From the NCBI RefSeq assembly GCF_007954355.1, contig NZ_VOLR01000018.1:34262-98261 (forward strand): a stretch of DNA of 64,000 nt, in the 5' to 3' direction. Position 1 is the first letter of the stretch, and every line of letters starts with the position of its first letter. Both the position numbers and the translations under genes were made by a program. This DNA is from Colwellia hornerae. GTDB taxonomy: Bacteria > Pseudomonadota > Gammaproteobacteria > Enterobacterales > Alteromonadaceae. This document shows positions 29,417 through 39,518 of the stretch, piece after piece. The notes under the pieces are model-generated. The model saw nothing but the letters and a program-made list of their open reading frames with translations, was not told where the DNA came from and made no database searches.

Positions 29417-30625
29417 ATGGATTTTGAATACAGTGACAAAGTTAACGCATTAATAAATCGTGTAAATTTATTTATGGATAAATATGTTTATCCTGCTGAG
29501 CAGAAAATGCATGAACAAGTTGCGCAAGAGCCTTGGTCAACACCACCGCTAATGGAAGAGCTAAAAGCGAAAGCAAAAGCAGAAGGGCTATGGAATTTAT
29601 TCTTACCTTTGAGTTATGGCAAATATAGTGCGGGTTTAACTAACCTAGAATATGCACCTTTAGCTGAAATTATGGGTAAAGTGATGTGGGCGCCAGAAGT
29701 TTTTAATTGTGCGGCTCCCGACACCGGCAATATGGAAGTTCTCGCTAAATATGGTAGTGAAGCCCAGAAAAAGCAGTGGCTAGAGCCGCTACTTGAAGGA
29801 AAAATTCGCTCCGCTTTTGCCATGACAGAGCCTGAAGTTGCTTCAAGTGATGCGACCAATATTGAATTACGTATCGAACGTGACGGTGATGAATATGTCA
29901 TCAATGGTAAAAAGTTTTACATCAGTGGGGCGTGTCGTAAACAATGTGAAATTATGATTGTTATGGGCAAAACCGACCCAGATAATGAAAATCGTTATAT
30001 TCAACAATCGCAAGTGCTAGTGCCAATGAGAACACCCGGTGTCACTATGGTTCGCCCAATGAAAGTGTTTGGCTATGATGATTCGCCAGAAGGGCATGCC
30101 GAAATTATTTTTGAAAATGTTCGAGTGCCTATCGACAACATTATTGTTGCTGAAGGTAAAGGGTTTGAAATCGCGCAAGGGCGCTTAGGTCCTGGTCGTA
30201 TTCATCATTGCATGCGTTCAGTGGGCGTTGCTCAGCGTGCGTTAGATTTAATGTGTCAGCGTGTTAATGAACGTATTGTCTTTGGTCGACCGATGATAAA
30301 ACAACAATCAATACGCGAAGATATTGCTATTTCAGCTTGTCAAATTGAACAAGCGCGTTTGATGACGTTAAAAGCGGCACAAAAAATGGACCTTGAAGGT
30401 AATAAAGCGGCGAAAGATATTATTGCCATGATAAAAATAGTTGCGCCGAAGATGTCACTTGATGTTATTGACCGAGCCATTCAATGCCATGGCGCGGTAG
30501 GGGTTAGTCAGGATACCTTTTTAGCACATGCTTATGCGGGCCAAAGAACATTACGTTTAGCAGATGGTCCTGATCAAGTTCACATGATGCAACTTGGGCG
30601 AGATTTAGTTAAAAAATCGACATAA
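29417..30625 (+). CDS. Acyl-CoA dehydrogenase, ACAD10/11-like
   Basis: This 402-aa flavoprotein has the three acyl-CoA dehydrogenase domains. Visible motifs include [17 protein letters not shown] (FAD/substrate region), [22 protein letters not shown] and [11 protein letters not shown]. Where medium-chain enzymes have the catalytic Glu in YEGT, this protein reads LADGPDQVH. The GRIHH and ADGPD motifs are those of the ACAD10/ACAD11 group. In that group an associated kinase phosphorylates 4-hydroxyacyl-CoA and the dehydrogenase then removes phosphate. A kinase-like gene follows after 52 bp, which strongly supports this grouping. The reaction here remains inferred. Confidence 0.9.
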   Translation: MDFEYSDKVNALINRVNLFMDKYVYPAEQKMHEQVAQEPWSTPPLMEELKAKAKAEGLWNLFLPLSYGKYSAGLTNLEYAPLAEIMGKVMWAPEVFNCAAPDTGNMEVLAKYGSEAQKKQWLEPLLEGKIRSAFAMTEPEVASSDATNIELRIERDGDEYVINGKKFYISGACRKQCEIMIVMGKTDPDNENRYIQQSQVLVPMRTPGVTMVRPMKVFGYDDSPEGHAEIIFENVRVPIDNIIVAEGKGFEIAQGRLGPGRIHHCMRSVGVAQRALDLMCQRVNERIVFGRPMIKQQSIREDIAISACQIEQARLMTLKAAQKMDLEGNKAAKDIIAMIKIVAPKMSLDVIDRAIQCHGAVGVSQDTFLAHAYAGQRTLRLADGPDQVHMMQLGRDLVKKST

Positions 30626-30677
30626 CGTCAAACGATTATTGAAATTAACCGGCTTAAATCAGAAAGAGAATAAAGAC

Positions 30678-31721
30678 ATGGCAGCAAACGTACCTTTTGA
30701 TGTTGAAAAACTCACCGCTTATTTAGCGCTTCATCTTAATGGTTTTATCGGGCCCATCACCCTTGATAAATTTTCAGGTGGGCAATCTAATCCAACGTAT
30801 AAAGTAATAGCGCAGTCTGGAACATTCGTCCTGCGCAGCCAACCACCGGGCAAATTGCTAAAATCAGCACATGCGGTTGACCGTGAATATAAAGTGCTTG
30901 CGGCGTTAAAATCTTCTGACGTGCCTGTCGCCGAGGTTTATCACCTTTGTGAAGACACCAGTATTATTGGTTCGATGTTTTATCTGATGGAGTATTGTGA
31001 TGGTAGCGTTTATTGGAGTGCCTCATTAACAGCAGTAAAAACCAATGAATATCGCAGTCAAATGTACGATGCGATGAACAATGCTTTGGTTGCCTTACAT
31101 CGAATTAATGTTGAAAGTATTGGGCTTAGTGAGTACGGAAAAGCGGGTAATTATTTTCAACGTCAATATGACCGTTGGTCAGCGCAATACCGCGCCTCAG
31201 CACTTAAAAAAATAACAGCAATGGACGAGTTAAACCAATGGCTTGAAGTTAATCTTCCCGCAGATGATGGCAAAGTTTGTTTAGTCCATGGTGACTTTCG
31301 TTTAGACAACATGATGTTTGCTAAAGACAAACCAGAAATTATAGCCATTCTTGATTGGGAACTCTCAACCTTAGGACATCCGTTTTCTGATCTAGCCTAC
31401 CAATGTATGGGATTACGTATGCCTCAAGGCATTGGCAGCATCGACGGCTTAAAAGGCGTAGATAGAGCAAGTTTAGGTATTCCAACGGAAGAAGAATATG
31501 TCGCCACTTATTGTCAGCGCATGGGCATTGAAAAGATTGATAACTGGACATTTTATCTCGCTTTTAGTTTTTTCAGATTAGCCGCCATTGTTCAAGGTGT
31601 TGCAAAAAGAGCGTCACAGGGCAATGCATCGAATGAGAATGCCAGTAAAATCGGTCAGTTTGTTGAACCTTTAGCATTGATGGCTTTAGAGATAATAGGG
31701 CAAGAAAAGGTCACCAAATAG
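30678..31721 (+). CDS. Aminoglycoside-phosphotransferase-like kinase, ACAD10/11 kinase type
   Basis: This 347-aa protein has a kinase-like fold. The nucleotide region is FSGGQSNPTYKV, the Brenner catalytic loop is LVHGDFRLDNMMF, and the metal-binding Asp lies in AILDWELSTLGHPFSDLAY. I start at the ATG at 30678. The longer frame begins with a poor TTG at 30639. Antibiotic resistance is unlikely: the protein matches the N-terminal kinase domain of ACAD10/11 and the LvaA kinase of levulinate catabolism, which phosphorylate the 4-hydroxyl of hydroxyacyl-CoA. The adjacent gene encodes the matching dehydrogenase type. Confidence 0.88.
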   Translation: MAANVPFDVEKLTAYLALHLNGFIGPITLDKFSGGQSNPTYKVIAQSGTFVLRSQPPGKLLKSAHAVDREYKVLAALKSSDVPVAEVYHLCEDTSIIGSMFYLMEYCDGSVYWSASLTAVKTNEYRSQMYDAMNNALVALHRINVESIGLSEYGKAGNYFQRQYDRWSAQYRASALKKITAMDELNQWLEVNLPADDGKVCLVHGDFRLDNMMFAKDKPEIIAILDWELSTLGHPFSDLAYQCMGLRMPQGIGSIDGLKGVDRASLGIPTEEEYVATYCQRMGIEKIDNWTFYLAFSFFRLAAIVQGVAKRASQGNASNENASKIGQFVEPLALMALEIIGQEKVTK

Positions 31722-31787
31722 CAGTTAGCGATTGAATTTAGCACCATGACAATAAATACGTTCAAATAATATTTTAAGGAAAAAAAA

Positions 31788-32549
31788 ATGGATCCATTAT
31801 TAGATTTTACCGGAAAAGTTGCTGTTATTACGGGAGCTGCTCAGGGGTTTGGTATGTTATTAGCCCAAGAATTAGCTCAGCGTGGTGCTAAGTTAGTGAT
31901 CAGTGATATTAACGAAGCAGGTGTTAATAAAGTGGCCAATGATATTGCCGCTTCAGGCGCTGAGGTGTTCGCACTTCAATGTGATGTTGCTAACAATGTA
32001 GATTGTAAAGCTATGGTCGACTTAGCCATTGAAAAGTTTGGTCGTGTTGACATTGGCGTTAATAATGCCGGGGTTGCTCATGATTTTCATGCCTTACACG
32101 AAATTGACGAAGCGCTAATGGATAGACAATTTGCCATTAATGTTAAAGGTGTGCAGTTTGGCATGAGTCATCAAATTAAGCAGATGTTAACGCAGCAAGG
32201 TGGCGCCATTTTAAACGTTAGCTCAATGGCAGGTCTTGGCGGTGCGGCAAAAGTTGCGGCTTATTCTATGGCAAAGCATGCCGTTATTGGTTTAACAAAA
32301 ACGGGCGCTGTTGAATATGGTCGCCATAATATTCGTATCAATGCGATATGTCCTTTTTTTACCTTAACTAAAATGGTCACTGATATGGCCGATGAAAGTA
32401 TGCAAAGTAAAATGAGTTTAGGTGCGCCAATGAAACGTTTAGCCGAGCCTAAAGAGGTTGTTGCCGTGATGCTAATGATGCTGTCACCCGCAAACACATA
32501 TATGACCGGGCAATGTATTGCAATTGATGGCGGTGTATCAGCACAGTAA
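31788..32549 (+). CDS. SDR-family oxidoreductase
   Basis: This is a 253-aa short-chain dehydrogenase with TGAAQGFGMLLA for the cofactor, NNAG, and the catalytic Ser (NVSSMAG) with YSMAK. It ends with the usual IDGGVSAQ. AAGGA lies 9 bases before the ATG. It is the second of three SDRs in the cluster, between the kinase and a large acyl-CoA dehydrogenase. Likely activity is on a hydroxyacyl-CoA or a secondary alcohol. The substrate is not determinable. Confidence 0.9.
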   Translation: MDPLLDFTGKVAVITGAAQGFGMLLAQELAQRGAKLVISDINEAGVNKVANDIAASGAEVFALQCDVANNVDCKAMVDLAIEKFGRVDIGVNNAGVAHDFHALHEIDEALMDRQFAINVKGVQFGMSHQIKQMLTQQGGAILNVSSMAGLGGAAKVAAYSMAKHAVIGLTKTGAVEYGRHNIRINAICPFFTLTKMVTDMADESMQSKMSLGAPMKRLAEPKEVVAVMLMMLSPANTYMTGQCIAIDGGVSAQ

Positions 32550-32598
32550 ACAATAATCTTGTGTTACTTTTTTAAATAGTTAATAAGAAGAGATCCGT

Positions 32599-34404
32599 AT
32601 GGCCAGTGAATTAATGAATGAACGAGATATTGAATTTATGCTGTATGAATTCTTTGATAGTGAGTCTCTTTTAAAAAGAGAACGTTATCAAGATCATGAC
32701 CGTCAAACATTTAACGAAGTTATTGCTACCGCTAAAACAATAGCAGAAAAATACTTCTTACCTATTCGTCAAAAACTTGATACCCACCAACCAACTTTTG
32801 ACGGTAAAAAGGTACATTTAATTCCTGAGCTTAAACCCGCTATCGATGCTGTTATTGCCTCGGGTTTATCTTCAGCGACCGCAGATTATGAAACCAGTGG
32901 TATGCAACTACCACCAATCATCGCCAGTATCGCCACGTCCTATCTAACTGTCGCTGGTGGTGTCGGTTTAGGTTACAACATGTTGACCACTGCGAATGCT
33001 AATTTACTGAGTGCGCACGGTAGTAAAGACCTCATCGAAAAGTGGGTAAAGCCGATGCGTGCTGGTCGCTTTATGGGCACTATGGCGATGACAGAGCCGG
33101 GCAGTGGTTCAGGCTTAGGTGATTTAATTACTAAAGCGACAAAAGCCGAAGACGGTAGCTATCGCATTAGCGGTAATAAAATTTATATTTCGGGTGGTGA
33201 TCATGATCTCAGTGAAAATATTGTTCACTTAGTGCTTGCGAGATTAACGGGCGCGCCAAAAGGGATAAGAGGTATTTCACTTTTTGTTGTGCCAAAATTT
33301 TTGCTTAATGACGATGGCTCAATTGGCGATGACAATGAAGTTGCTTTATCCGGACTATTTCATAAAATGGGCGGTCGAGCTCAAACGTCTACCGCATTGA
33401 GTTTCGGAGAAAAGAACGGGTCTGTTGGTTACTTAGTGGGGGAAGAAAATCAAGGGCTTAAGTATATGTTCCATATGATGAATGAAGCACGCATTATGGT
33501 TGGAACCAGTGCAGCGGTTATCGGTATAGCGGGTTACTTGTACTCATTAGACTATGCTAAAAATCGGCCACAAGGTCGTTTACCCTCGAGTAAAGATCCC
33601 CTATCACCTATGGTTAATATTATCGAACATGCCGATGTTCGAAGAATGCTACTCGCACAAAAAGCTTATGCAGAGGGGGCATTTTCATTAGTACTTTATG
33701 GCACACAATTGAGTGATGACGAGAAAACAGCCGCTAGTGCTAAAGAAAAAGAGCACGCACATCTCTTATTAGACTTTCTTACCCCTATTATTAAAACATG
33801 GCCTGCTGAATATGGCACTAAAGCCAATGACCTAGCCATTCAAGTACTCGGTGGTCATGGCTATATTAATGAACACCCCGTGGAATTATTTTATCGTGAT
33901 AATCGTTTAAACGCGATTCATGAAGGTACAACGGGGATTCAGTCGTTGGACTTGTTAACGCGAAAAGTGCCAATGAATAAGATGGCAGGTTACTTAGCGA
34001 CCTTAGCTGAAATAAATATAACTATAGAACAAGCCAAACATTATCAACGTTTAACTGAATTTAGCCAACAACTAACGGCAGCGGTAACATGTTTAAAGCT
34101 AACGACTGAAGCGTTATTAAGTGCAATGACCAGCAATAATATTGATTTAGCTTTAGCTAATTCGGTTAAATACCTCGAGTTGTTTGGTCACGTGATCGTC
34201 GCTTGGTTATGGCTCAAACAAGGCCTTGTTGCCACGAAAGCGCTTGAAAATAAACCACACCAAGCTGATGAAAATTTTTATCAAGGAAAACTGCAAACCT
34301 TACAGTATTTCTACAGATTTGAATTACCACAAATCGCGTTATGGTCAGCGCTGTTAATACAAAGTGATGACAGCACTTATCAGATGAAAGCTGAATGGTT
34401 TTAA
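32599..34404 (+). CDS. Large acyl-CoA dehydrogenase with C-terminal extension
   Basis: This 601-aa enzyme belongs to the roughly 600-residue acyl-CoA dehydrogenases that carry an added C-terminal helical domain. Motifs: GTMAMTEPGSGSGLGDL, KIYISGGDHDLSENIVHLVLAR, and the catalytic Glu in IHEGTTGIQSLDLL (about residue 440). It would introduce the alpha-beta double bond in an acyl-CoA, passing electrons to ETF. It resembles the gene at 51016 but is clearly distinct. It lies 40 bp before the MaoC hydratase gene, so the two act in consecutive steps. Confidence 0.92.
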   Translation: MASELMNERDIEFMLYEFFDSESLLKRERYQDHDRQTFNEVIATAKTIAEKYFLPIRQKLDTHQPTFDGKKVHLIPELKPAIDAVIASGLSSATADYETSGMQLPPIIASIATSYLTVAGGVGLGYNMLTTANANLLSAHGSKDLIEKWVKPMRAGRFMGTMAMTEPGSGSGLGDLITKATKAEDGSYRISGNKIYISGGDHDLSENIVHLVLARLTGAPKGIRGISLFVVPKFLLNDDGSIGDDNEVALSGLFHKMGGRAQTSTALSFGEKNGSVGYLVGEENQGLKYMFHMMNEARIMVGTSAAVIGIAGYLYSLDYAKNRPQGRLPSSKDPLSPMVNIIEHADVRRMLLAQKAYAEGAFSLVLYGTQLSDDEKTAASAKEKEHAHLLLDFLTPIIKTWPAEYGTKANDLAIQVLGGHGYINEHPVELFYRDNRLNAIHEGTTGIQSLDLLTRKVPMNKMAGYLATLAEINITIEQAKHYQRLTEFSQQLTAAVTCLKLTTEALLSAMTSNNIDLALANSVKYLELFGHVIVAWLWLKQGLVATKALENKPHQADENFYQGKLQTLQYFYRFELPQIALWSALLIQSDDSTYQMKAEWF

Positions 34405-34444
34405 AAATAGTCATTAAAATATCAGTTAAATAATAGAGATACCT

Positions 34445-34912
34445 ATGCCAACAATAATTAACAAAGAAGAATTAGCAAATTATATCGGTTTTCAAGCAAA
34501 ACCAACGCCTTGGCACTCAGTTACTCAGCAACAAATTGACCAATTCGCTGATTGTACACTCGATCATCAGTTTATTCATGTTGATGAAGAAAAGGCAAAA
34601 GCGACACCCTTTGGCGCTACTATTGCTCATGGTTTCTTATCATTATCAATGCTCTCTCATTTTGCTGAAGACTTTAGCGTTATCATTGACGGATTTTACA
34701 TGGGCTTAAATGCTGGTTTTGACAAAGTGAGATTTTTACAACCCGTTACGGTGAATAGCCGTATTCGAGCCCATGCAACAACGTTGGCGATTGAAGAGAA
34801 AAAGCCAGGACAATATCGCTTGTCGACTCAAGTGAGTGTTGAAATAGAGGGCAGTGAAACACCTGCGCTAGTCGCACAGTGGATTTCAGTACAAATGGTA
34901 AAATCACATTAG
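34445..34912 (+). CDS. MaoC-family (R)-hydratase
   Basis: This 155-aa single hot-dog domain protein has the hydratase signature region DCTLDHQFIHVDEEKAK followed by GATIAHGFLSLSML. In enzymes of this family, Asp and His here activate water. It would hydrate a 2-enoyl-CoA to the (R)-3-hydroxyacyl-CoA. The next gene encodes an SDR like the dehydrogenase domain of the peroxisomal multifunctional enzyme 2, which uses (R)-hydroxyacyl-CoA, so the pairing is coherent. Confidence 0.88.
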   Translation: MPTIINKEELANYIGFQAKPTPWHSVTQQQIDQFADCTLDHQFIHVDEEKAKATPFGATIAHGFLSLSMLSHFAEDFSVIIDGFYMGLNAGFDKVRFLQPVTVNSRIRAHATTLAIEEKKPGQYRLSTQVSVEIEGSETPALVAQWISVQMVKSH

Positions 34913-34947
34913 TAGAAAGTAATTTTAATGTATTTTAAGGAAATTTC

Positions 34948-35871
34948 ATGACCATCAGTTTTATAGGAAAAGTCGCTATTGTTACTGGCGCAGGTAATGG
35001 TTTAGGTCGCTCGCATGCGTTAGCGCTTGCTGCGCGTGGTGCAAAAGTCGTGGTTAATGATTTAGGAGGCGCGCGCGATGGTAGCGGAGCGTCTTCACAA
35101 GCGTCACAAGATGTCGTGCGTTTAATTGAACAAAACGGTGGAGAAGCCATCAGCCATGGCGCAAATGTTGCGAACTTTGATGAGGTACAAGACATGGTTA
35201 ATCAAGCCATGGAAAAATGGGGCCGTGTTGATATATTAATCAATAATGCTGGTATTTTAAGAGATAAATCTTTTGCTAAAATGAGCTTAGCAGACTTTAC
35301 TATGGTGATGGATGTTCATGTGATTGGCAGCGTTAATTGTACTAAAGCTGTTTGGGATATTATGCGTGCACAAAACTATGGCCGTATTGTGATGACAACC
35401 TCATCGAGCGGCATGTACGGTAATTTTGGCCAAGCTAACTACGGCGCAGCTAAAATGGCGGTGTTAGGATTAATGAATACGTTATCGATTGAAGGCGCTA
35501 AAAATAATATCCGCATAAACGCTCTTGCCCCAACCGCTGGCACACGTATGACAGAAGACCTCATGCCTGAAAACATTGTCAAAGCATTTGCCCCTGAAGC
35601 GGTAACGGCTGGTTTGCTCACCCTTTGTGATGACGATGCGCCGACTCGCTTTATTTTATGTGCAGGTGCGGGCGGTTACTCAAGTGCAAGTATGTTTGAA
35701 ACTCAAGGTTGTTTTATTCCGCAATCGTCACAAACACCAGAATCTGTACGCGGGCAGTGGTCGCAGTTAACCGATGAGGCAGGCCAAGCAGCTTTATCTG
35801 CTGGATCAAAACAAGGTGAAAAATTTGTCAGCAAAGCTATGGCTTATATGAAGTCACAGCAGCAAGTATAA
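34948..35871 (+). CDS. SDR like the dehydrogenase domain of multifunctional enzyme type 2
   Basis: This 307-aa short-chain dehydrogenase has the features of the MFE-2 dehydrogenase domain: TGAGNGLGRSHALALA, then VVNDLGGARDG with its insertion, and catalytic TTSSSGMYGNFGQANYGAAK. Length exceeds that of ordinary SDRs because of a C-terminal extension. The expected reaction is oxidation of (R)-3-hydroxyacyl-CoA to 3-ketoacyl-CoA. It lies between the MaoC hydratase (35 bp upstream) and the thiolase (48 bp downstream), completing a beta-oxidation spiral. Confidence 0.9.
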   Translation: MTISFIGKVAIVTGAGNGLGRSHALALAARGAKVVVNDLGGARDGSGASSQASQDVVRLIEQNGGEAISHGANVANFDEVQDMVNQAMEKWGRVDILINNAGILRDKSFAKMSLADFTMVMDVHVIGSVNCTKAVWDIMRAQNYGRIVMTTSSSGMYGNFGQANYGAAKMAVLGLMNTLSIEGAKNNIRINALAPTAGTRMTEDLMPENIVKAFAPEAVTAGLLTLCDDDAPTRFILCAGAGGYSSASMFETQGCFIPQSSQTPESVRGQWSQLTDEAGQAALSAGSKQGEKFVSKAMAYMKSQQQV

Positions 35872-35919
35872 ATATGACGACTGGTTTGTCGTTCAGATGA
35901 TAATTAAAAAGGAATACTG

Positions 35920-37101
35920 ATGAGAGAAGCTGTAATAGTATCTGCTGCGCGTACCCCGATAGGTAAAGCATACCGAGGTGCCTTTAATGATTTATCAGCG
36001 CCAACTTTAGCGGCTATTGCGGTTAAAGCCGCCGTTGAAAGAGCAGGAATCGATGCCAATGAAATTGAAGACTGTATTTTTGGTGCCGCGCTAACGCAAG
36101 GCAATCAAGGAATGAACTTTGGTCGGCAAGTGGCAATGGCGGCTGAATTGCCAGTTTCTGTGCCCGGTATGACTATCGACCGTCAATGTTCATCAGGTTT
36201 AATGTCTATTGCTATTGCGGCAAATCATATTGTTGGTGATGGCGCACAAGTGGTGCTTGCCGGCGGTTGCGATTCCATTAGTTTAGTACAAAACGATAAA
36301 ATGAATATGCATAGGGCTGTTGACCCGAGTGTTAAAGCCTATCGACCAGCAACTTATATGCCGATGCTTGATACGGCCGAAATCGTTGCCACTCGCTATA
36401 GTATTTCTCGAGCAGAGCAAGACGGCTATGCGCTTAAATCTCAACAACGCACGGCCGCAGCACAACAAGCGGGTAGGTTTGATGATGAAATTGTGCCAGT
36501 GACCTGTACTAAACGTGTTATGGACAAGGCGACAGGCGATTTCAGCAAAGAAACGGTCACTTTAACTAAAGATGAAGGTAACCGTCCATCAACAACGCTA
36601 GCAGGACTGTCGGCTTTAAAGGCGGTCAATGATAATGGTGCTATTACTGGCGGCAATGCTTCGCAGTTATCTGATGGCGCTGCGGCTGTTGTTCTAATGG
36701 AACGAGGTTTAGCTGAGCAAAGAGGTCTTAAGCCTTTAGGAGTCTATCGTGGCATGGTTGTTGCCGGTTGTGAACCCGATGAAATGGGGATTGGGCCGAT
36801 TTATGCGATACCCAAATTGTTAGCGCGTAATAATTTAACGATTGACGATATCGGCTTATGGGAAATTAATGAAGCTTTTGCGGTACAAGTTTTATATTGT
36901 GCGACTAAGTTAGGCATTCCCGAAGATCGTTTAAATGTAAATGGTGGGGCAATTTCTATTGGCCATCCTTATGGCATGAGCGGCACACGTATGGTGATGC
37001 ACGCACTGATTGAGGGTAAACGTCGTGGAATCAAATATGTTGTCATTAGCATGTGTATTGGTGGTGGACAGGGCGCAGCAGGCTTGTTTGAAGTACTTTA
37101 A
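35920..37101 (+). CDS. Acetyl-CoA acyltransferase (thiolase)
   Basis: This is a 393-aa thiolase with all catalytic residues: nucleophile Cys about 90 in [10 protein letters not shown], His about 348 in [11 protein letters not shown], and Cys about 378 in [12 protein letters not shown]. It cleaves 3-ketoacyl-CoA to acetyl-CoA and a shortened acyl-CoA, or catalyses the reverse condensation. AAGGA precedes the ATG by 6 bases. It is the last step of the beta-oxidation set encoded by the preceding four genes. Confidence 0.93.
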   Translation: MREAVIVSAARTPIGKAYRGAFNDLSAPTLAAIAVKAAVERAGIDANEIEDCIFGAALTQGNQGMNFGRQVAMAAELPVSVPGMTIDRQCSSGLMSIAIAANHIVGDGAQVVLAGGCDSISLVQNDKMNMHRAVDPSVKAYRPATYMPMLDTAEIVATRYSISRAEQDGYALKSQQRTAAAQQAGRFDDEIVPVTCTKRVMDKATGDFSKETVTLTKDEGNRPSTTLAGLSALKAVNDNGAITGGNASQLSDGAAAVVLMERGLAEQRGLKPLGVYRGMVVAGCEPDEMGIGPIYAIPKLLARNNLTIDDIGLWEINEAFAVQVLYCATKLGIPEDRLNVNGGAISIGHPYGMSGTRMVMHALIEGKRRGIKYVVISMCIGGGQGAAGLFEVL

Positions 37102-37183
37102 CCGTTTTAAGTAAAACATTTACCGTGGCGTCACTATAATAATAATGCCACGTAAACAATAAGTGATTGGGGAGATAAGAATA

Positions 37184-38851
37184 ATGGAAAAGATTTGGCT
37201 TGAAAAGAGTTACCCACCCGGCGTTGATTTTGAAATAGACCCAGATAAATATAATTCACTCGCAGATTTATTTGCTAAATATACCAAGTTATATCAAGGT
37301 AACACCGCTTTTATTAATATGGGGGCGAGTATTAGTTATCAAGAGCTAGGTCAACAAGCTCATGACTTTGCGGCTTATTTACAGAGAGATTTAGGATTAG
37401 TTAAAGGTGATAAATTTGCGATTATGATCCCTAATCTTCTTCAATACCCTATCGCATTATTTGGTGCCTTGTTAGCTGGGCTTACTGTGGTCAATGTTAA
37501 CCCGTTATATACACCACGCGAATTAGAGCACCAGTTAAAAGACTCAGGCACTAAAGCTATTCTTATTCTTGAAAATTTTGCCCATGTTCTTGAAAAGGTT
37601 ATTGATAAAACTGATGTTAAGCATATTATTCTTACAGCTGTTGGCGACAGGTTAGGGACAGTTAAAGGTTTACTGATTAACAGTGTACTCAGGCATGTGA
37701 AAAAGCAGGTGCCTGCCTTTAATTTCCCTGGAGCCGATAGATTTAATCAAGCGATGAAAAAAGGGGCTACATTAACCTTTAGCCCTGTCAAAGTGCTTGG
37801 TTCAGATCTCGCCTTCTTACAATATACCGGTGGCACAACAGGTCCATCAAAAGGAGCCATGCTGACTCACCGTAATATGGTTGCTAACCTTGAACAGTCA
37901 AATGCGGCGACCAAAAATGTTTATGAAGTCGGCAAAGAAATTATGATCACAGCTTTGCCGCTCTACCATGTTTATGCGTTAACCTCTAATTGCTTATGTT
38001 TTATCCCCTTTGGTGGTACCAATATTTTAATTACCAACCCAAGGGATATGAAAGGTTTTGTGAAAGAATTAGCCAAATATCCTTTTACAGTTATTACCGG
38101 GGTAAATACTTTATTTAATGCTTTGCTGCATACCCCAGGATTTGACCAGCTTGACTTTAGCCCATTAAAGCTTGGTTTTGGTGGTGGAATGTCGGTACAA
38201 CGTCCGGTAGCTGAACTTTGGGAAAAGGTCACTAAAACAAGATTGTTAGAAGGTTATGGCTTAACTGAATGTGCGCCATTAGTGACCATGAGCCCTTTTA
38301 ATCAACAAAGCTATAATGGCTCTATTGGTGTGCCTGTTTCTTCGACCGACATTCGCTTAATTGGCGATGATGGTCAGGAAGTTGTGCTAGGTGAGCCCGG
38401 TGAAATGTGGGTTAAAGGTCCTCAGGTGATGAAAGGTTATCACAACCGACCCGATGCAACAGCTGAAGTACTTAAAGATGGTTGGCTAGCCACCGGCGAT
38501 ATTGCCACCATGGATGAAAATGGCTTCTTCAAAATTGTTGACCGAAAAAAAGACATGATCAACGTCTCAGGCTTTAATGTTTTTCCTAATGAAATTGAAG
38601 AAGTACTCGTTATGCATGATGGTGTACTTGAAGCGGCTGCTATTGGTATCCCGCACGACACAACAGGAGAAGCGGTTAAGGTTTTTATTGTTAGGAAAAA
38701 TCCTGATCTAGCAGAGCAAGATATTTTTGATCATTGCCATGAAATGCTAACAAACTATAAACGGCCTAAGTTAATAGAGTTCATCGATGAGTTGCCCAAA
38801 AGTAATGTCGGTAAAGTGTTACGAAAAGAGTTACGTAAGGATGTTGCATAA
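37184..38851 (+). CDS. fadD: Long-chain fatty acid-CoA ligase FadD
   Basis: This is a 555-aa AMP-forming ligase that closely follows the FadD pattern. The N-terminus reads [15 protein letters not shown], and [18 protein letters not shown] and [14 protein letters not shown] are typical. The ATP-binding P-loop is [13 protein letters not shown] (about 214). A8-type motifs [16 protein letters not shown] and the C-terminal catalytic Lys in [11 protein letters not shown] are present. I start at the ATG at 37184 with GGGGAG 9 bases upstream; the longer frame from GTG at 37163 runs through that site. It activates fatty acids for the cluster and is its last gene, ending at an intrinsic terminator. Confidence 0.94.
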   Translation: MEKIWLEKSYPPGVDFEIDPDKYNSLADLFAKYTKLYQGNTAFINMGASISYQELGQQAHDFAAYLQRDLGLVKGDKFAIMIPNLLQYPIALFGALLAGLTVVNVNPLYTPRELEHQLKDSGTKAILILENFAHVLEKVIDKTDVKHIILTAVGDRLGTVKGLLINSVLRHVKKQVPAFNFPGADRFNQAMKKGATLTFSPVKVLGSDLAFLQYTGGTTGPSKGAMLTHRNMVANLEQSNAATKNVYEVGKEIMITALPLYHVYALTSNCLCFIPFGGTNILITNPRDMKGFVKELAKYPFTVITGVNTLFNALLHTPGFDQLDFSPLKLGFGGGMSVQRPVAELWEKVTKTRLLEGYGLTECAPLVTMSPFNQQSYNGSIGVPVSSTDIRLIGDDGQEVVLGEPGEMWVKGPQVMKGYHNRPDATAEVLKDGWLATGDIATMDENGFFKIVDRKKDMINVSGFNVFPNEIEEVLVMHDGVLEAAAIGIPHDTTGEAVKVFIVRKNPDLAEQDIFDHCHEMLTNYKRPKLIEFIDELPKSNVGKVLRKELRKDVA

Positions 38852-38895
38852 GTAGACAAGGTTATTTTTACGAGTAATAAATTGACTGGGTAATT

Positions 38896-38946
38896 ACGCC
38901 TACGGCTAGTGCTATGTTAGTCCTTAGGCGTTTTTTATTCTGCTAG
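38896..38946 (+). terminator. Intrinsic terminator ending the catabolic cluster
   Basis: ACGCCTA (38896-38902) pairs with TAGGCGT (38935-38941), and the second arm runs into a T-tract. It lies 45 bp after the fadD stop. Confidence 0.85.
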
Positions 38947-38984
38947 GAAGCTAAAAAACTCATTAACACGATAAGGACTTACCT

Positions 38985-39410
38985 GTGAATATAATAGAAA
39001 ACAGCTGCCTTTTAGTAGGACGTTTACTTATGGGCTTATACTTTATTATCCCTGCGATAAGTAAAATTAACAAATTTGAGGGCACCAGTGTCTACATGGA
39101 GCAGCACAATGTTCCTATGGTGCCAGTACTATTAGTGGTGACCATAATCATTCAGTTGGTTGGCGGCGCGGGCATCATAGTTGGTTTTAAAAGTAAAGAA
39201 TCCGCTTTTATATTGGCTGGATTAACCTTGGTCATTAGTCTTTTTATGCATAATTTTTGGGGAATGGCAGAAGGGTTAGCACGCAGCCACGAATTACAAA
39301 ATTTTTTCAAAAACATGGGCATTATGGCTGGTTTATTAATGATTACCGGCTTAGGGACGGGAAAATTTAGTCTTGAAGGGTGCGAAGTGACTCATGCTAA
39401 AATAAGTTAA
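38985..39410 (+). CDS. DoxX-family membrane protein
   Basis: This 141-aa protein has four predicted membrane helices and begins like DoxX proteins (LLVGRLLMGLYFIIPAISKINKFEG). The start is GTG with AAGGA 8 bases upstream. DoxX relatives are inner-membrane proteins linked to quinone or thiol redox chemistry in some organisms. The role here is unknown. It sits in its own transcript after the terminator of the catabolic cluster and before a quinone-oxidoreductase-like gene. Confidence 0.83.
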   Translation: MNIIENSCLLVGRLLMGLYFIIPAISKINKFEGTSVYMEQHNVPMVPVLLVVTIIIQLVGGAGIIVGFKSKESAFILAGLTLVISLFMHNFWGMAEGLARSHELQNFFKNMGIMAGLLMITGLGTGKFSLEGCEVTHAKIS

Positions 39411-39518
39411 TGGTATTAACCCTTCTAAATAGCAAACTCAAAGCCCAACTATAAACCCCAACGCAACAATAAACACAGAGTCATAAAACGACAACAAACA
39501 GCTGGAGAATATCTTATC

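Noticed and set aside
30678..31721. Aminoglycoside resistance gene
   Set aside because: The motifs and the neighbouring dehydrogenase fit the acyl-CoA-linked kinase group.
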